A stretch of 64,000 bases of DNA from Shimia haliotis (GTDB lineage Bacteria > Pseudomonadota > Alphaproteobacteria > Rhodobacterales > Rhodobacteraceae). The stretch is from positions 434,001 through 498,000 of the forward strand of contig NZ_FOSZ01000002.1 in the NCBI RefSeq assembly GCF_900114415.1, written 5' to 3'. Of the stretch, positions 9,073 through 17,178 are shown one piece after another; position 1 is the stretch's first letter, and every line of letters starts with the position of its first letter. Under the pieces are notes generated by a model, which saw only the letters and a program-made list of their open reading frames with translations, was not told the DNA's origin and searched no databases. Position numbers and translations under genes: made by a program.

Positions 9073-9708
9073 ATGATCGACCGCATAATGCCTCTGTTGA
9101 AAACTTGCCTGATTTGCACGGTGGCCTTGTCCGCCGGAGTTGGTCATGCGCAGGGTATCAACGTCGAGAAAAAGAAAAGTCGCCTGCACGAATTAAGCAG
9201 TGTCAAACTGCGCGGAAATGCCAAGTCGAGTTTCAAAACGTTCAAACGCAAGGCCGACTTCTACGGAGTGTTCTACGCCAATCCGGCCGAAAACACCGCA
9301 GGGTATTACTACAACGCCAGTTCACTGGACGTCGCTGACGGCTATGCCCGTGCGGCCTGCGAAGCCAACTCCCGCAGCCCGTTTGGCTGTGTCCTCTACG
9401 CCCGCGTTCTTCCCAAGAAACACGACGCTTCCGCCACCGGTATCACCCTGTCTAGACAGGGCAACAAAGACTTTCGCGAATACCAACGCCTTCAGGATCC
9501 TGAGCGCTACGGCGCTTTCGCCCAAAGCGCTAATGGCGCTTCAGGTTTCAGTTGGGCCGAACACAGCCGCGACGCCGCCGAATCCGAGGCGCTGCGCCGA
9601 TGCCAAAAAGCTGCCCGCAAACTGTGGCGAAAAATGCCGAAAGAGATGCGAACCGCCGCAACCGATCCCAGCAAACAAGCCTGTCAAATTGTGCATCGGT
9701 CCGGTTGA
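9073..9708 (+). CDS. Secreted Cys-containing protein, DUF4189-like
   Basis: The 211-residue protein has a clear signal peptide (ICTVALSAGVGHAQG, cleavage after HAQ). Its mature part shows two similar blocks: a Tyr/Phe-Gly-x-Phe/Tyr segment followed by AA..A...C, seen as YGVFYAN with ARAACEAN and again as YGAFAQS with EALRRCQKAA. This resembles the DUF4189-type pattern found in small secreted proteins, but the match is weak and the function is unknown. It follows the TlpA-like gene by 30 bp on the same strand, so it may be co-transcribed, and its cysteines could be substrates of that protein. Confidence 0.65.
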   Translation: MIDRIMPLLKTCLICTVALSAGVGHAQGINVEKKKSRLHELSSVKLRGNAKSSFKTFKRKADFYGVFYANPAENTAGYYYNASSLDVADGYARAACEANSRSPFGCVLYARVLPKKHDASATGITLSRQGNKDFREYQRLQDPERYGAFAQSANGASGFSWAEHSRDAAESEALRRCQKAARKLWRKMPKEMRTAATDPSKQACQIVHRSG

Positions 9709-9774
9709 CCCCACGCCACCTTTGACAAACACCACTCATAGAGGCTTCCTTTTGTCCGGAGGAGGACGACGGGC

Positions 9775-10164
9775 ATGTCTTTGGAAATATTGCTCGCATT
9801 GGTGATCGGCGGCATCGCCGGCATTGCTGCGCTACTACATTTTCTGGGCCTGACAGCGCCCCATCGGTTCACTGACGAAGCCACGGCCGTGGCTGCCTGG
9901 GAGCGGGAGGTGCCCGAACTTCCGGCGACCAAGGTCTCGCTTTCCACTGATGCCCATGCAGCCCTGATCGCCTTTGATGGCGGGCACGGTATTGTCTGGA
10001 GCTTTGGGGACGACACAGTTGCCCGAATTCTCGGCGCCAATCAGCCCGAGGTCACACAAACCGGACTGCGGTTCACGTTTCCTGACTTTGGCTCTTCCAA
10101 TCTCGATGTGCAGCTCGACGAAAAGACGCGCGCTGCTTGGCTCAAGCTGCTGGAGGCACAATGA
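9775..10164 (+). CDS. Single-helix membrane protein of unknown function
   Basis: The 129-residue protein has one N-terminal hydrophobic helix (about 4-24) and a soluble domain with alternating strands (TKVSLSTDAHAALIAF, GIVWSF). No known motif is recognised. A repeated GGAGGA Shine-Dalgarno lies upstream of the ATG. Its stop overlaps the start of the sterol-desaturase gene as ATGA, so the two are translationally coupled and probably act together at the membrane. Confidence 0.75.
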   Translation: MSLEILLALVIGGIAGIAALLHFLGLTAPHRFTDEATAVAAWEREVPELPATKVSLSTDAHAALIAFDGGHGIVWSFGDDTVARILGANQPEVTQTGLRFTFPDFGSSNLDVQLDEKTRAAWLKLLEAQ

Positions 10165-11090
10165 CCGACCAAATCACCTATCCGGATGTTGTGAAACTGG
10201 CTGTGCCCTTTTTCATCGTGGCGATTCTGATCGAACTTGCATGGATCGCAATCAAGGGACGCGGCGGGCGCTACGAAACCCGCGACGCTGTGACGTCATT
10301 GATCATGGGCGCCGGCAATGTGGCGTCCGGCATCATTCTGGGATTTATCGCCTACGGCTTCTTCATGGTTCTCTGGGAAATCACGCCGCTTGATCTGGGC
10401 AACAGCTGGTGGATCGTTCTGATTTGCTTCGTACTGGACGACCTGCGCTATTATTGGGTGCATCGCTTTGGCCACCGCATCCGTTGGGTTTGGGCCAGTC
10501 ACGTCAATCACCACAGCTCGCAACACTACAATCTGACCACGGCCCTGCGCCAGACATGGACCGGCACATTCACGTTTATGATGGTGGTCCGGGCGCCTCT
10601 CATTCTTCTCGGGTTTCATCCGGCAATGGTGCTGTTTTGCGGCGGCGTGAACCTGATCTACCAGTTCTGGATTCACACCGAAGCGATCAACAAATTGCCA
10701 CGCTGGTTCGAAGCAGTCATGAACACGCCCAGCCACCACCGCGCCCACCATGGCCGCAACGCCAGGTATCTCGACTGCAACTATGCAGGTGTCTTTATCA
10801 TCTGGGACAAGATGTTTGGCACCTTTGTTCCTGAACAGGACAGTGATCGGGTCGACTATGGCCTTGTTCATAACCTTGGTACATTCAATCCGTTGCGTGT
10901 CGCATTCCATGAGTGGATCGGCATTTTCAAAGACATGACGCAGCGCGGCCTGACCCTTCGGGAACGCCTGATGTATGCCGTTGCGCCCCCGGGCTGGAGC
11001 CATGACGGAAGTCGGAAATCGTCTGATGAACTCAAGGAAGCGCACCTTGAACGTCACCCCGAAGATCGCGGCACCGCTGGCTTTTCCTGA
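10161..11090 (+). CDS. Sterol desaturase / fatty acid hydroxylase family protein
   Basis: This 309-residue integral membrane di-iron oxygenase-type protein carries the family histidine clusters: HRFGH at 101-105, HVNHH at 114-118, a single HTE at 172-174 and SHHRAHH at 191-197. Four hydrophobic helices lie at about 12-30, 47-72, 83-98 and 140-165. Members hydroxylate or desaturate lipids such as fatty acids, carotenoids or ornithine lipids; the substrate cannot be read from sequence. The ATG at 10161 overlaps the preceding stop, which makes it preferable to an upstream in-frame TTG. Confidence 0.9.
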   Translation: MTDQITYPDVVKLAVPFFIVAILIELAWIAIKGRGGRYETRDAVTSLIMGAGNVASGIILGFIAYGFFMVLWEITPLDLGNSWWIVLICFVLDDLRYYWVHRFGHRIRWVWASHVNHHSSQHYNLTTALRQTWTGTFTFMMVVRAPLILLGFHPAMVLFCGGVNLIYQFWIHTEAINKLPRWFEAVMNTPSHHRAHHGRNARYLDCNYAGVFIIWDKMFGTFVPEQDSDRVDYGLVHNLGTFNPLRVAFHEWIGIFKDMTQRGLTLRERLMYAVAPPGWSHDGSRKSSDELKEAHLERHPEDRGTAGFS

Positions 11091-11137
11091 GTTCGATCCA
11101 GGGCCTTGGTGAAGCAAAAGAAGAATGTGGCGATTTC

Positions 11138-11165
11138 TTGACTTCCGGTGCGCAAGACATACATT
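11138..11165 (+). promoter_or_regulatory. Sigma70-type promoter candidate for the 55-residue gene
   Basis: TTGACT at 11138-11143 is separated by 16 bp from TACATT at 11160-11165. Transcription would start near 11172, about 25 bases before the ATG at 11197. The match is five of six at -35 and four of six at -10, judged by eye. Confidence 0.45.
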
Positions 11166-11196
11166 GATTCCGTAAGACAGCAGTAGGAGCGATCAG

Positions 11197-11364
11197 ATGT
11201 TCGTTAAAGCCTCCACAATTCGTGATCTTGTTTCCCGTGCCATGGCGCACATGTCCGACTTGGTATCGGCGCTTGCTGTCACCTTTCACGGCCCCCAATT
11301 GGACGAGCGTGCCGTTCTGGTTCCGGTTCGTGTAGAGCGACGCGACCCGCGCCTGCCTCGCTAA
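11197..11364 (+). CDS. Small 55-residue protein, unknown
   Basis: This short gene has AGGAG eight bases before its ATG and a plausible promoter upstream. The product starts MFVKASTIRDL, has a mildly hydrophobic amphipathic middle (SDLVSALAVTF) and ends in an Arg/Pro-rich tail (VERRDPRLPR). No family is recognised. It stands alone between the hydroxylase gene and the EAL gene. Support comes from the ribosome-binding site, promoter and compact frame, not from homology. Confidence 0.5.
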   Translation: MFVKASTIRDLVSRAMAHMSDLVSALAVTFHGPQLDERAVLVPVRVERRDPRLPR

Positions 11365-11481
11365 TTCCCAAGGGCATACCTAGAATTCTACTCGTTTTGC
11401 CGGCGCCCTCTATAGAGGACCGTTAAAGAAGGATTCACCCGTTCTCCGTTATTCTGCACGGACTTTCACCCGTTTTGCAGG

Positions 11482-12339
11482 ATGTCGTGCATGGACCGCC
11501 CGAGGAAAAAGAAAAACCGCAAAGCCGCGATGAGCCGCGAGCAACGGAATCCGTTGACCTACGCTGTTAGCAGTCGCGATTCGTCCACGTTGGACATGGT
11601 CCGCGATGCGATCCGGCACAAACAGGTGATGCTGGCTTTCCAACCGGTGGTTCAATCAGGCAAAACCAAACACGCCGCCTACTTTGAAGGATTGCTGCGG
11701 GTTCTGGACGAAACCGGCCGCATTATTCCGGCCAAAGATTTCATCGACGCAATTGAGGACAGCGAACTCGGGCGACAGCTTGATGGTCTCGCTCTGGAAC
11801 TTGGCCTCGAAACGCTGGCGGCCCAACCCAACCTGCGTCTTTCCATCAACATGTCAGCCCGCTCCATCGGCTACGCGCCTTGGATGCAAACACTTCAAAA
11901 AGGTCTGGCGCGCGGGGCGACCGTACCGGAACGCCTTATCCTTGAGATCTCCGAGAAATCCGTGACACAGGTACCCGACATCGTGCGCGGCTTTATGGAA
12001 GACCTGCAAATCAAAGGCATCTCTTTCGGACTAGATGACTACGGCTCGGGCCTGTCCTCCTTGCGCATTTTCCGCGACTTCGACTTTGACATCGTCAAGC
12101 TTGACGGTGGCTTCAGCCACAACATTGCCAACGACTCCGCCAATCAGGTACTCGCCGGCGCTGTTGCGGCCATTGCAGAGCGTTTTGACATGATCTCTGT
12201 CGCCAGCCGCATCGAAAGCCCCGCAGACGCGCAGACAATGCAGGAACTCGGGTTTGACTGCCTTCAGGGTTTTGCCTTTGGGGCACCGACCGTTTCTCCC
12301 CCCTGGACCAGAAAAAACCGCCATTCCTCCGCGGCGTAA
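11482..12339 (+). CDS. Stand-alone EAL-domain protein, probably degenerate
   Basis: This 285-residue cytoplasmic protein consists of a basic N-terminal tail and one EAL domain (about 40-270), the fold that hydrolyses cyclic di-GMP. The name motif is EGL at 69-71. Other active-site positions present are N123, E155, D185-D186, K206 and Q262. The canonical AEGVE segment reads ASRIES at 241-246, so its first Glu, thought to act in water activation, is Ser. It is therefore doubtful as a phosphodiesterase and could be a c-di-GMP sensor. There is no GGDEF partner nearby. An internal ATG at 11491 is an alternative start. Confidence 0.85.
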   Translation: MSCMDRPRKKKNRKAAMSREQRNPLTYAVSSRDSSTLDMVRDAIRHKQVMLAFQPVVQSGKTKHAAYFEGLLRVLDETGRIIPAKDFIDAIEDSELGRQLDGLALELGLETLAAQPNLRLSINMSARSIGYAPWMQTLQKGLARGATVPERLILEISEKSVTQVPDIVRGFMEDLQIKGISFGLDDYGSGLSSLRIFRDFDFDIVKLDGGFSHNIANDSANQVLAGAVAAIAERFDMISVASRIESPADAQTMQELGFDCLQGFAFGAPTVSPPWTRKNRHSSAA

Positions 12340-12372
12340 CGGGCTCTCCCCTCCGCTGAGACAAGCTGTCCG

Positions 12373-12389
12373 TTGCCGCAGTGCGGCAA
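12373..12389. promoter_or_regulatory. 17-bp perfect palindrome upstream of phaA
   Basis: TTGCCGCA and TGCGGCAA flank a central G, about 95 bp before the phaA start. The GTGCGGCAA half recurs upstream of phaB at 13763-13771. TGC-rich palindromes are typical of PhaR-type regulators of PHB genes; that assignment is inference. Confidence 0.5.
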
Positions 12390-12484
12390 ATACGCTACTT
12401 ACGTTGCGGAAAGGTGCGTCAGCACCTTGTTGGAGGGGCGTCGAGCGGTGATGCTGCGCCCGACACCAAGTGGAGGACTACCAT

Positions 12485-13660
12485 ATGACCAATGTCGTGA
12501 TCGCTTCCGCAGCCCGCACCGCAGTGGGCAGCTTTAGCGGATCTTTCGCCAACACTCCGGCCCATGATCTGGGCGCCGCTGTGCTTGAGGCGCTTGTTGC
12601 CCGCGCAGGCGTGGAAAAGGCAGATGTATCTGAAACCATTCTCGGTCAGGTACTGACCGGCGGTCAGGGTCAAAACCCCGCGCGCCAAGCTCATATCAAT
12701 GCCGGCCTTCCGCAAGAAAGCGCCGCTTGGGGCATCAATCAGGTGTGCGGCTCAGGTCTGCGCGCGGTTGCTCTCGCCGCACAGCACATTCAGTTGGGCG
12801 ACGCCAGCATTGTTGCTGCGGGCGGACAAGAAAACATGACCCTGTCCCCTCACGTTGCGCACCTGCGCGCGGGTACCAAGATGGGCGATGTCAAATACAT
12901 CGACTCCATGATCCGCGACGGTCTTTGGGATGCCTTCAACGGCTACCACATGGGCCAAACCGCCGAGAACGTCGCTGAGAAATGGCAAATCAGCCGCGAG
13001 CAGCAGGACGAATTTGCTGTCGCCTCGCAAAACAAAGCGGAAGCCGCTCAAAACGCAGGAAAATTTGACGATGAGGTGATCCCTTTCACCGTCAAAACCC
13101 GCAAAGGTGACATCATTGTGGACAAGGACGAATACATCCGTCACGGCGCCACCATGGCAGCCATGCAAAAGCTGCGCCCCGCTTTCGCGAAAGACGGCTC
13201 AGTGACCGCCGCAAACGCGTCCGGTCTGAATGACGGTGCCGCTGGCGCCCTCCTGATGTCTGCTGACGAAGCCGAAAAGCGCGGCATTGAACCGCTCGCA
13301 CGGATTGCGTCTTACGCCACCGCCGGACTGGATCCGTCGATCATGGGTGTTGGTCCGATCTACGCCTCCCGCAAGGCGCTGGACAAGGCTGGTTGGTCCG
13401 CCGAAGAACTCGATCTTGTTGAGGCCAACGAAGCCTTCGCTGCGCAAGCTTGTGCCGTGAACAAGGACATGGGTTGGGATCCGGCCATCGTGAACGTGAA
13501 CGGCGGCGCCATTGCCATCGGTCACCCGATTGGCGCATCCGGCGCGCGCATCCTGAACACACTTCTGTTTGAAATGAAGCGCCGCGACGCCAAAAAAGGC
13601 CTCGCAACGCTTTGCATCGGCGGCGGCATGGGTGTCGCTATGTGCCTTGAGCGCCCGTAA
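12485..13660 (+). CDS. phaA: Acetyl-CoA acetyltransferase (beta-ketothiolase)
   Basis: The 391-residue thiolase condenses two acetyl-CoA to acetoacetyl-CoA, the first step of polyhydroxybutyrate synthesis, and can run in reverse. The length equals that of classical biosynthetic thiolases. The acyl-accepting Cys is C88 in NQVCGSG. The catalytic His is in GHPIGASGA (about 348) and the second Cys in CIGGGMG (about 378). The ATG at 12485 follows GGAGG by eight bases; a frame extension upstream lacks support. phaB follows after a strong hairpin. No phaC synthase is in the window. Confidence 0.95.
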   Translation: MTNVVIASAARTAVGSFSGSFANTPAHDLGAAVLEALVARAGVEKADVSETILGQVLTGGQGQNPARQAHINAGLPQESAAWGINQVCGSGLRAVALAAQHIQLGDASIVAAGGQENMTLSPHVAHLRAGTKMGDVKYIDSMIRDGLWDAFNGYHMGQTAENVAEKWQISREQQDEFAVASQNKAEAAQNAGKFDDEVIPFTVKTRKGDIIVDKDEYIRHGATMAAMQKLRPAFAKDGSVTAANASGLNDGAAGALLMSADEAEKRGIEPLARIASYATAGLDPSIMGVGPIYASRKALDKAGWSAEELDLVEANEAFAAQACAVNKDMGWDPAIVNVNGGAIAIGHPIGASGARILNTLLFEMKRRDAKKGLATLCIGGGMGVAMCLERP

Positions 13661-13684
13661 CTCCGGCGCCCTGCACGTGATTCT

Positions 13685-13716
13685 GCATCGGGGCGCCCAA
13701 TCGGGCGCCCCGATGC
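13685..13716 (+). terminator. Strong hairpin between phaA and phaB
   Basis: A perfect 14-bp GC-rich stem (13685-13698 with 13703-13716) and 4-base loop is followed by TGTTTTA. It is a terminator or processing stem that should reduce phaA transcript entering phaB, and may explain different expression of the two genes. Confidence 0.75.
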
Positions 13717-13762
13717 TGTTTTAGGGAGGCAATTTCGCACTAGCAGCATAAAAATATCTGCG

Positions 13763-13794
13763 GTGCGGCAATTCATCACGCAATTATGTTGCGT
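13763..13794. promoter_or_regulatory. TGC-rich operator candidates upstream of phaB
   Basis: GTGCGGCAA at 13763-13771 repeats the half-site of the phaA palindrome, and a perfect inverted repeat ACGCAA-5-TTGCGT spans 13778-13794. Both lie 60-90 bp before the phaB start. A shared PhaR-like repressor is inferred. Confidence 0.45.
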
Positions 13795-13853
13795 AGTGCG
13801 TTTATAGATCGTAACAGAATTACCAGACCATTTATCTAATTGGAGGGACCATC

Positions 13854-14576
13854 ATGGCAAGAGTAGCACTCGTCACCGGCGGCAGCCGCGGTATCGGTGA
13901 AGCCATTTCCAAAGCACTCAAGGCCGAAGGCTACGAGGTTGCAGCCACCTATGCAGGCAACGACGAGAAAGCCGCGGCTTTCACAGCGGCCACTGGCATC
14001 AAAACCTACAAATGGAACGTCGCCGACTATGAGGCGTCCAAAGCAGGCCTCGCGCAAGTCGAAGCCGATCTTGGCCCGATTGACGTTGTGGTGGCCAACG
14101 CGGGCATCACCCGCGACGCGCCGTTCCACAAAATGACGCCAGAACAGTGGCACGAAGTCGTCGACACCAACCTGACCGGCGTTTTCAACACCGTACACCC
14201 GTTGTGGAACGGCATGCGCGAACGCAAGTTCGGCCGCGTCATCGTGATCTCCTCGATCAACGGTCAAAAAGGCCAGTTTGCTCAGGTGAACTATGCGGCA
14301 ACAAAGGCAGGCGATCTCGGCATCGTCAAATCTCTGGCACAGGAAGGCGCCCGTGCTGGCATCACTGCCAACGCGATCTGCCCGGGCTACATCGCCACAG
14401 AGATGGTGATGGCGGTTCCAGAGAAAGTCCGCGACTCCATCATTGGCCAAATCCCGACAGGTCGTTTGGGTGAGCCTGAAGAAATCGCACGCTGCGTGAC
14501 CTTCCTTGCCTCTGACGATGCCGGCTTCATCAATGGCTCGACGATCTCGGCCAACGGTGGTCAGTTCTTCGTTTGA
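13854..14576 (+). CDS. phaB: Acetoacetyl-CoA reductase
   Basis: The 240-residue short-chain dehydrogenase reduces acetoacetyl-CoA to 3-hydroxybutyryl-CoA with NADPH for PHB synthesis. The cofactor loop GGSRGIG is at 9-15 and NAG at 82-84. The catalytic S134, Y147 and K151 have the right spacing, and PGY with the following IATEM gives the substrate loop. GGAGG lies upstream of the ATG. It is separated from phaA by a hairpin and about 190 bp with operator-like sequences, so it probably has its own promoter. A bidirectional terminator follows. Confidence 0.95.
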   Translation: MARVALVTGGSRGIGEAISKALKAEGYEVAATYAGNDEKAAAFTAATGIKTYKWNVADYEASKAGLAQVEADLGPIDVVVANAGITRDAPFHKMTPEQWHEVVDTNLTGVFNTVHPLWNGMRERKFGRVIVISSINGQKGQFAQVNYAATKAGDLGIVKSLAQEGARAGITANAICPGYIATEMVMAVPEKVRDSIIGQIPTGRLGEPEEIARCVTFLASDDAGFINGSTISANGGQFFV

Positions 14577-14603
14577 TCTTAACGGTCAGATTACAACCAA
14601 CAA

Positions 14604-14631
14604 AAAGGGCCGGTCGCGCGACCGGCCCTTT
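14604..14631. terminator. Bidirectional intrinsic terminator
   Basis: A perfect palindromic stem AAAGGGCCGGTC with a GCGC loop lies between phaB (rightward) and the small gene at 14664 (leftward). A and T tracts on both sides let it act in both directions. Confidence 0.85.
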
Positions 14632-14663
14632 CTTATATGTCCCGTAAGTGCCTAGCGACAGGC

Positions 14664-14816
14664 TCAGCGGGACGGCACCGTAAGGCCATAATCGGCCAGC
14701 GGTGTTTCGGATTTGCCAAACAGCCACTTGAGCATGCCGGCAAAGGCGCGGCCACGTTCTGCGTGGGCCTTTTGCATGGCTTTGGCGATGCGGGCATTTG
14801 TAGGAACTTCAATCAT
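14664..14816 (-). CDS. Small 50-residue protein
   Basis: The start is the ATG at 14814-14816, with GAGGAGG six bases upstream; an in-frame extension without a ribosome-binding site is rejected. The product begins MIEVPTNARIAKAM, is basic and amphipathic in the middle (AHAERGRAFAGML) and has KWLFGKS before a short tail. It may bind membrane or nucleic acid, but no family is assigned. It ends at the bidirectional terminator shared with phaB and is divergent from the LysR regulator. Confidence 0.65.
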   Translation of the reverse strand: MIEVPTNARIAKAMQKAHAERGRAFAGMLKWLFGKSETPLADYGLTVPSR

Positions 14817-14901
14817 GGTCGCCTCCTCGGGCTGCTTGTTGTCAGTATTTCTTAACTGCAACCAATATGAACACTGCAATCAAAACCCACAAACGAGAGT
14901 T

Positions 14902-14935
14902 TTGACATCTTCACTTAAGTAATATTTAACTGAAG
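14902..14935 (+). promoter_or_regulatory. Promoter and dyad immediately before the LysR gene
   Basis: TTGACA at 14902-14907 and TTTAAC at 14925-14930 are 17 bp apart. An imperfect inverted repeat with arms CTTCA-TTAA and TTAA-TGAAG spans 14909-14935. The start ATG is at 14938, so transcription should begin within a base or two of it, which implies a leaderless mRNA and autoregulation. Confidence 0.5.
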
Positions 14936-14937
14936 TC

Positions 14938-15888
14938 ATGTCAGACCGCCTCCCTCCCCTCACCGCATTGCGGGCCTTTGACGCCGCTGCACGCCACATG
15001 TCCTTTGCCAAAGCGGCCGAGGAGTTGTTCGTCACGCCGGCGGCCCTGTCGTTTCAGATCAAATCGCTTGAGGAACATCTCGGCGCGCCGCTGTTTCACC
15101 GCCTTAACCGCGCCGTGACATTGACCGAAGCCGGAGAGGCGCTTGCCCCGGGCGCTCAGGAGGGCTTTCGCACACTCAATGCAGCGTGGCGAAGCGTCCA
15201 GCGATTAACCGACGATGCAACCTTGATGGTCACAGCAGGACCCGGCTTTACAGCCAAATGGCTGGCCCCAAGGTTTTTTGAATTTGCCCGTGCCCACCCC
15301 GAAATTGATCTGCGGTTCTCCGCCACACTGCGCAACGTGGATTTCGCCCGCGACGAAGTGGATGTGGCAATCCGCTTCGGGCTCGAAAAAGACGCTCCTG
15401 GACTTTGGACATATCCGCTAGCCCGCGAATGGGTGACGCCGGTAATGACGCCGGAGATCGCTAAGGAATTCCCGACACCGCAGTCTCTCGCCAAGGCCAC
15501 GCTAATCCACGACGAATCCATCAATTTCCTCAGACCCCGTGCCGATTGGGCCGCATGGATTCGCATGATGGGGCTCGATTTTGACACATCACACGGCCCA
15601 CGATTCTCTGGGGCGGACCACTCAATCGACGCAGCCCTCGCCGGTGCTGGCGTCGCTTTGGGCCGCCGCGCTCTGGTGGTGAAAGATCTGAACGAAGGCC
15701 GCCTTGTTGCGCCCTTCTCTCAAGCCATCAGCCTTCAGGCCCGATTCCGGTTTTTGTGCCTTCAAGGCGCGCAGGACCGGCCGCACATCGCAGCTTTCCG
15801 ACATTGGATACTGGACGAAATCGCAAAAACCGCGCACATAACAGATGCCCTGACTTTGACGCCCATAGAGGACATCCCCCCAGCATGA
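14938..15888 (+). CDS. LysR-type transcriptional regulator, GcvA-like
   Basis: The 316-residue regulator has an N-terminal winged helix-turn-helix (about 6-65, with LRAFDAAARHMSFAKAAEEL and LEEHLGAPLFHR) and a C-terminal effector-binding domain. The opening LPPLTALRAFDAAARH is typical of the GcvA subgroup. Its stop overlaps the start of the downstream DMT exporter as ATGA, so regulator and exporter are co-translated, and the exporter is a probable target. A dyad overlaps the translation start. The ligand is unknown. Confidence 0.92.
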   Translation: MSDRLPPLTALRAFDAAARHMSFAKAAEELFVTPAALSFQIKSLEEHLGAPLFHRLNRAVTLTEAGEALAPGAQEGFRTLNAAWRSVQRLTDDATLMVTAGPGFTAKWLAPRFFEFARAHPEIDLRFSATLRNVDFARDEVDVAIRFGLEKDAPGLWTYPLAREWVTPVMTPEIAKEFPTPQSLAKATLIHDESINFLRPRADWAAWIRMMGLDFDTSHGPRFSGADHSIDAALAGAGVALGRRALVVKDLNEGRLVAPFSQAISLQARFRFLCLQGAQDRPHIAAFRHWILDEIAKTAHITDALTLTPIEDIPPA

Positions 15889-16754
15889 GCCGATCTCGCG
15901 CCACATACATGGGTTTCATTGCCATTTTTCTGTGGTCATTGCTTGCGCTGTTCACGGTTGGCAGCGCCCCGACGCCGCCCCTGCTTTTGAACGCCATCTG
16001 TTTTGGCATCGGCGGAACTCTCGGCGTGGTCTGGGGAATGACGACAGGAAACCTGTCAGCCCTGCGCCAAGTTCCATGGCACGTTTACCTGCTTGGGACG
16101 ATTGGCCTTTTTGGCTATCACGCGCTGTATTTCAGCGCATTGCGCAACGCGCCCGCCGCAGAGGCGGGGTTGATTGCCTATCTTTGGCCTCTCCTGATTG
16201 TATTGCTATCCGGTCTTTTGCCTGGCGAGCGCCTGCGCAGCGGCCACCTGATCGGCGCTGGTCTTGGTTTGTCCGGTGCTGCCCTGATTATCCTCGGCGG
16301 CGGAAGCGGATTTGATCCGGCACATATCAAAGGCTATCTGCTGGCGATTGCCTGCGCCCTGACATGGTCTGTCTATTCGGTTGGGTCGCGGCGCTTTGGC
16401 GATATCCCAACCGCCTCTGTCATCGTGTTCTGTCTCGCCTCCGCGATTTTGTCCGCGGGACTGCATCTGATGCTTGAGGACACAGTCTGGCCGCAAGGCG
16501 CTATGGGCTGGGCCTCCACAATCGCACTGGGGCTCGGCCCCGTCGGCCTTGCCTTTTATGTCTGGGATATCGGTGTCAAACGCGGGGACATACAGCTCTT
16601 GGGGACAGCCTCCTACGCGGCGCCGTTGCTGTCTACTTTGGCCCTTGTCGCGGCCGGTTTTGCCGCGCCAACATGGAAGCTGGCGCTGGCAGCCGTTTTA
16701 ATCACCGCAGGGGCGATTTGCGCCGCATTTGCCAGCATCAAAGCTGACCGGTAA
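15885..16754 (+). CDS. EamA/DMT-family exporter, YddG-like
   Basis: The 289-residue membrane protein has about ten predicted helices in two EamA repeats. The N-terminal run ATYMGFIAIFLWS and the later AYLWPLLIVL in the first repeat resemble aromatic amino-acid exporters of the YddG type, but substrate assignment is uncertain. The ATG at 15885 overlaps the LysR stop. An upstream in-frame extension lies inside the regulator gene and is rejected. It is the first of three DMT-family genes in this window. Confidence 0.85.
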   Translation: MSRSRATYMGFIAIFLWSLLALFTVGSAPTPPLLLNAICFGIGGTLGVVWGMTTGNLSALRQVPWHVYLLGTIGLFGYHALYFSALRNAPAAEAGLIAYLWPLLIVLLSGLLPGERLRSGHLIGAGLGLSGAALIILGGGSGFDPAHIKGYLLAIACALTWSVYSVGSRRFGDIPTASVIVFCLASAILSAGLHLMLEDTVWPQGAMGWASTIALGLGPVGLAFYVWDIGVKRGDIQLLGTASYAAPLLSTLALVAAGFAAPTWKLALAAVLITAGAICAAFASIKADR

Positions 16755-16776
16755 ACCTCGTCGCGGCGAGCTTAAT

Positions 16777-16941
16777 TTACACTGATAGACGCGTAATCTC
16801 TTCCTTGAGCTTAAGCTTTTGCTTCTTCATTTCGGCGATATCCTGATCGCTGGACCCCGGTGAACGCTGCTCCGCTTCCACTTGCTCAGAAAGTGCTTCG
16901 TGCTTGCGTTTCAGTTCTTCCAGGTGTGCGCTTACGCTCAT
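16777..16941 (-). CDS. DUF465 / YdcH-family small coiled-coil protein
   Basis: The 54-residue charged protein is almost wholly helical, with heptad-like repeats (HLEELKRKHEAL, KKQKLKLKEEI), as in the DUF465 family. The start is the ATG at 16939-16941, with AGGAGA six bases upstream. The function of the family is not established; members are abundant small cytoplasmic proteins. The region to the next gene (16942-17178) has no gene but holds a 12-bp palindrome GCGCATATGCGC at 17085-17096. Confidence 0.85.
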   Translation of the reverse strand: MSVSAHLEELKRKHEALSEQVEAEQRSPGSSDQDIAEMKKQKLKLKEEITRLSV

Positions 16942-17178
16942 GTCGTCTCTCCTATCAAAACAAAAACTGTAATTTGATTGCAGCACAGAATCCGGCTTCT
17001 GTCACGTCCGACTTGCATCGCTTTTGCGACAACAGCAATTTACCGCTGACCGCAATCTGCCACATCTCGCAACTCAGAAGTGTCGCGCATATGCGCAACC
17101 AGTCGGAATCGCACACTTTTAGAAAACAACAGCCTTTTGCCGCACATTGGCACCGGTCCTTGGGTCGCGCCAGCCGGC

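Noticed and set aside
11407-11418. CCTCTATAGAGG palindrome before the EAL gene
   Set aside because: A 12-bp palindrome without flanking promoter elements or a repeated copy is not enough for a regulatory call.
17085-17096. GCGCATATGCGC palindrome as an operator
   Set aside because: It is short, of a common composition, and not placed near a promoter of a gene.
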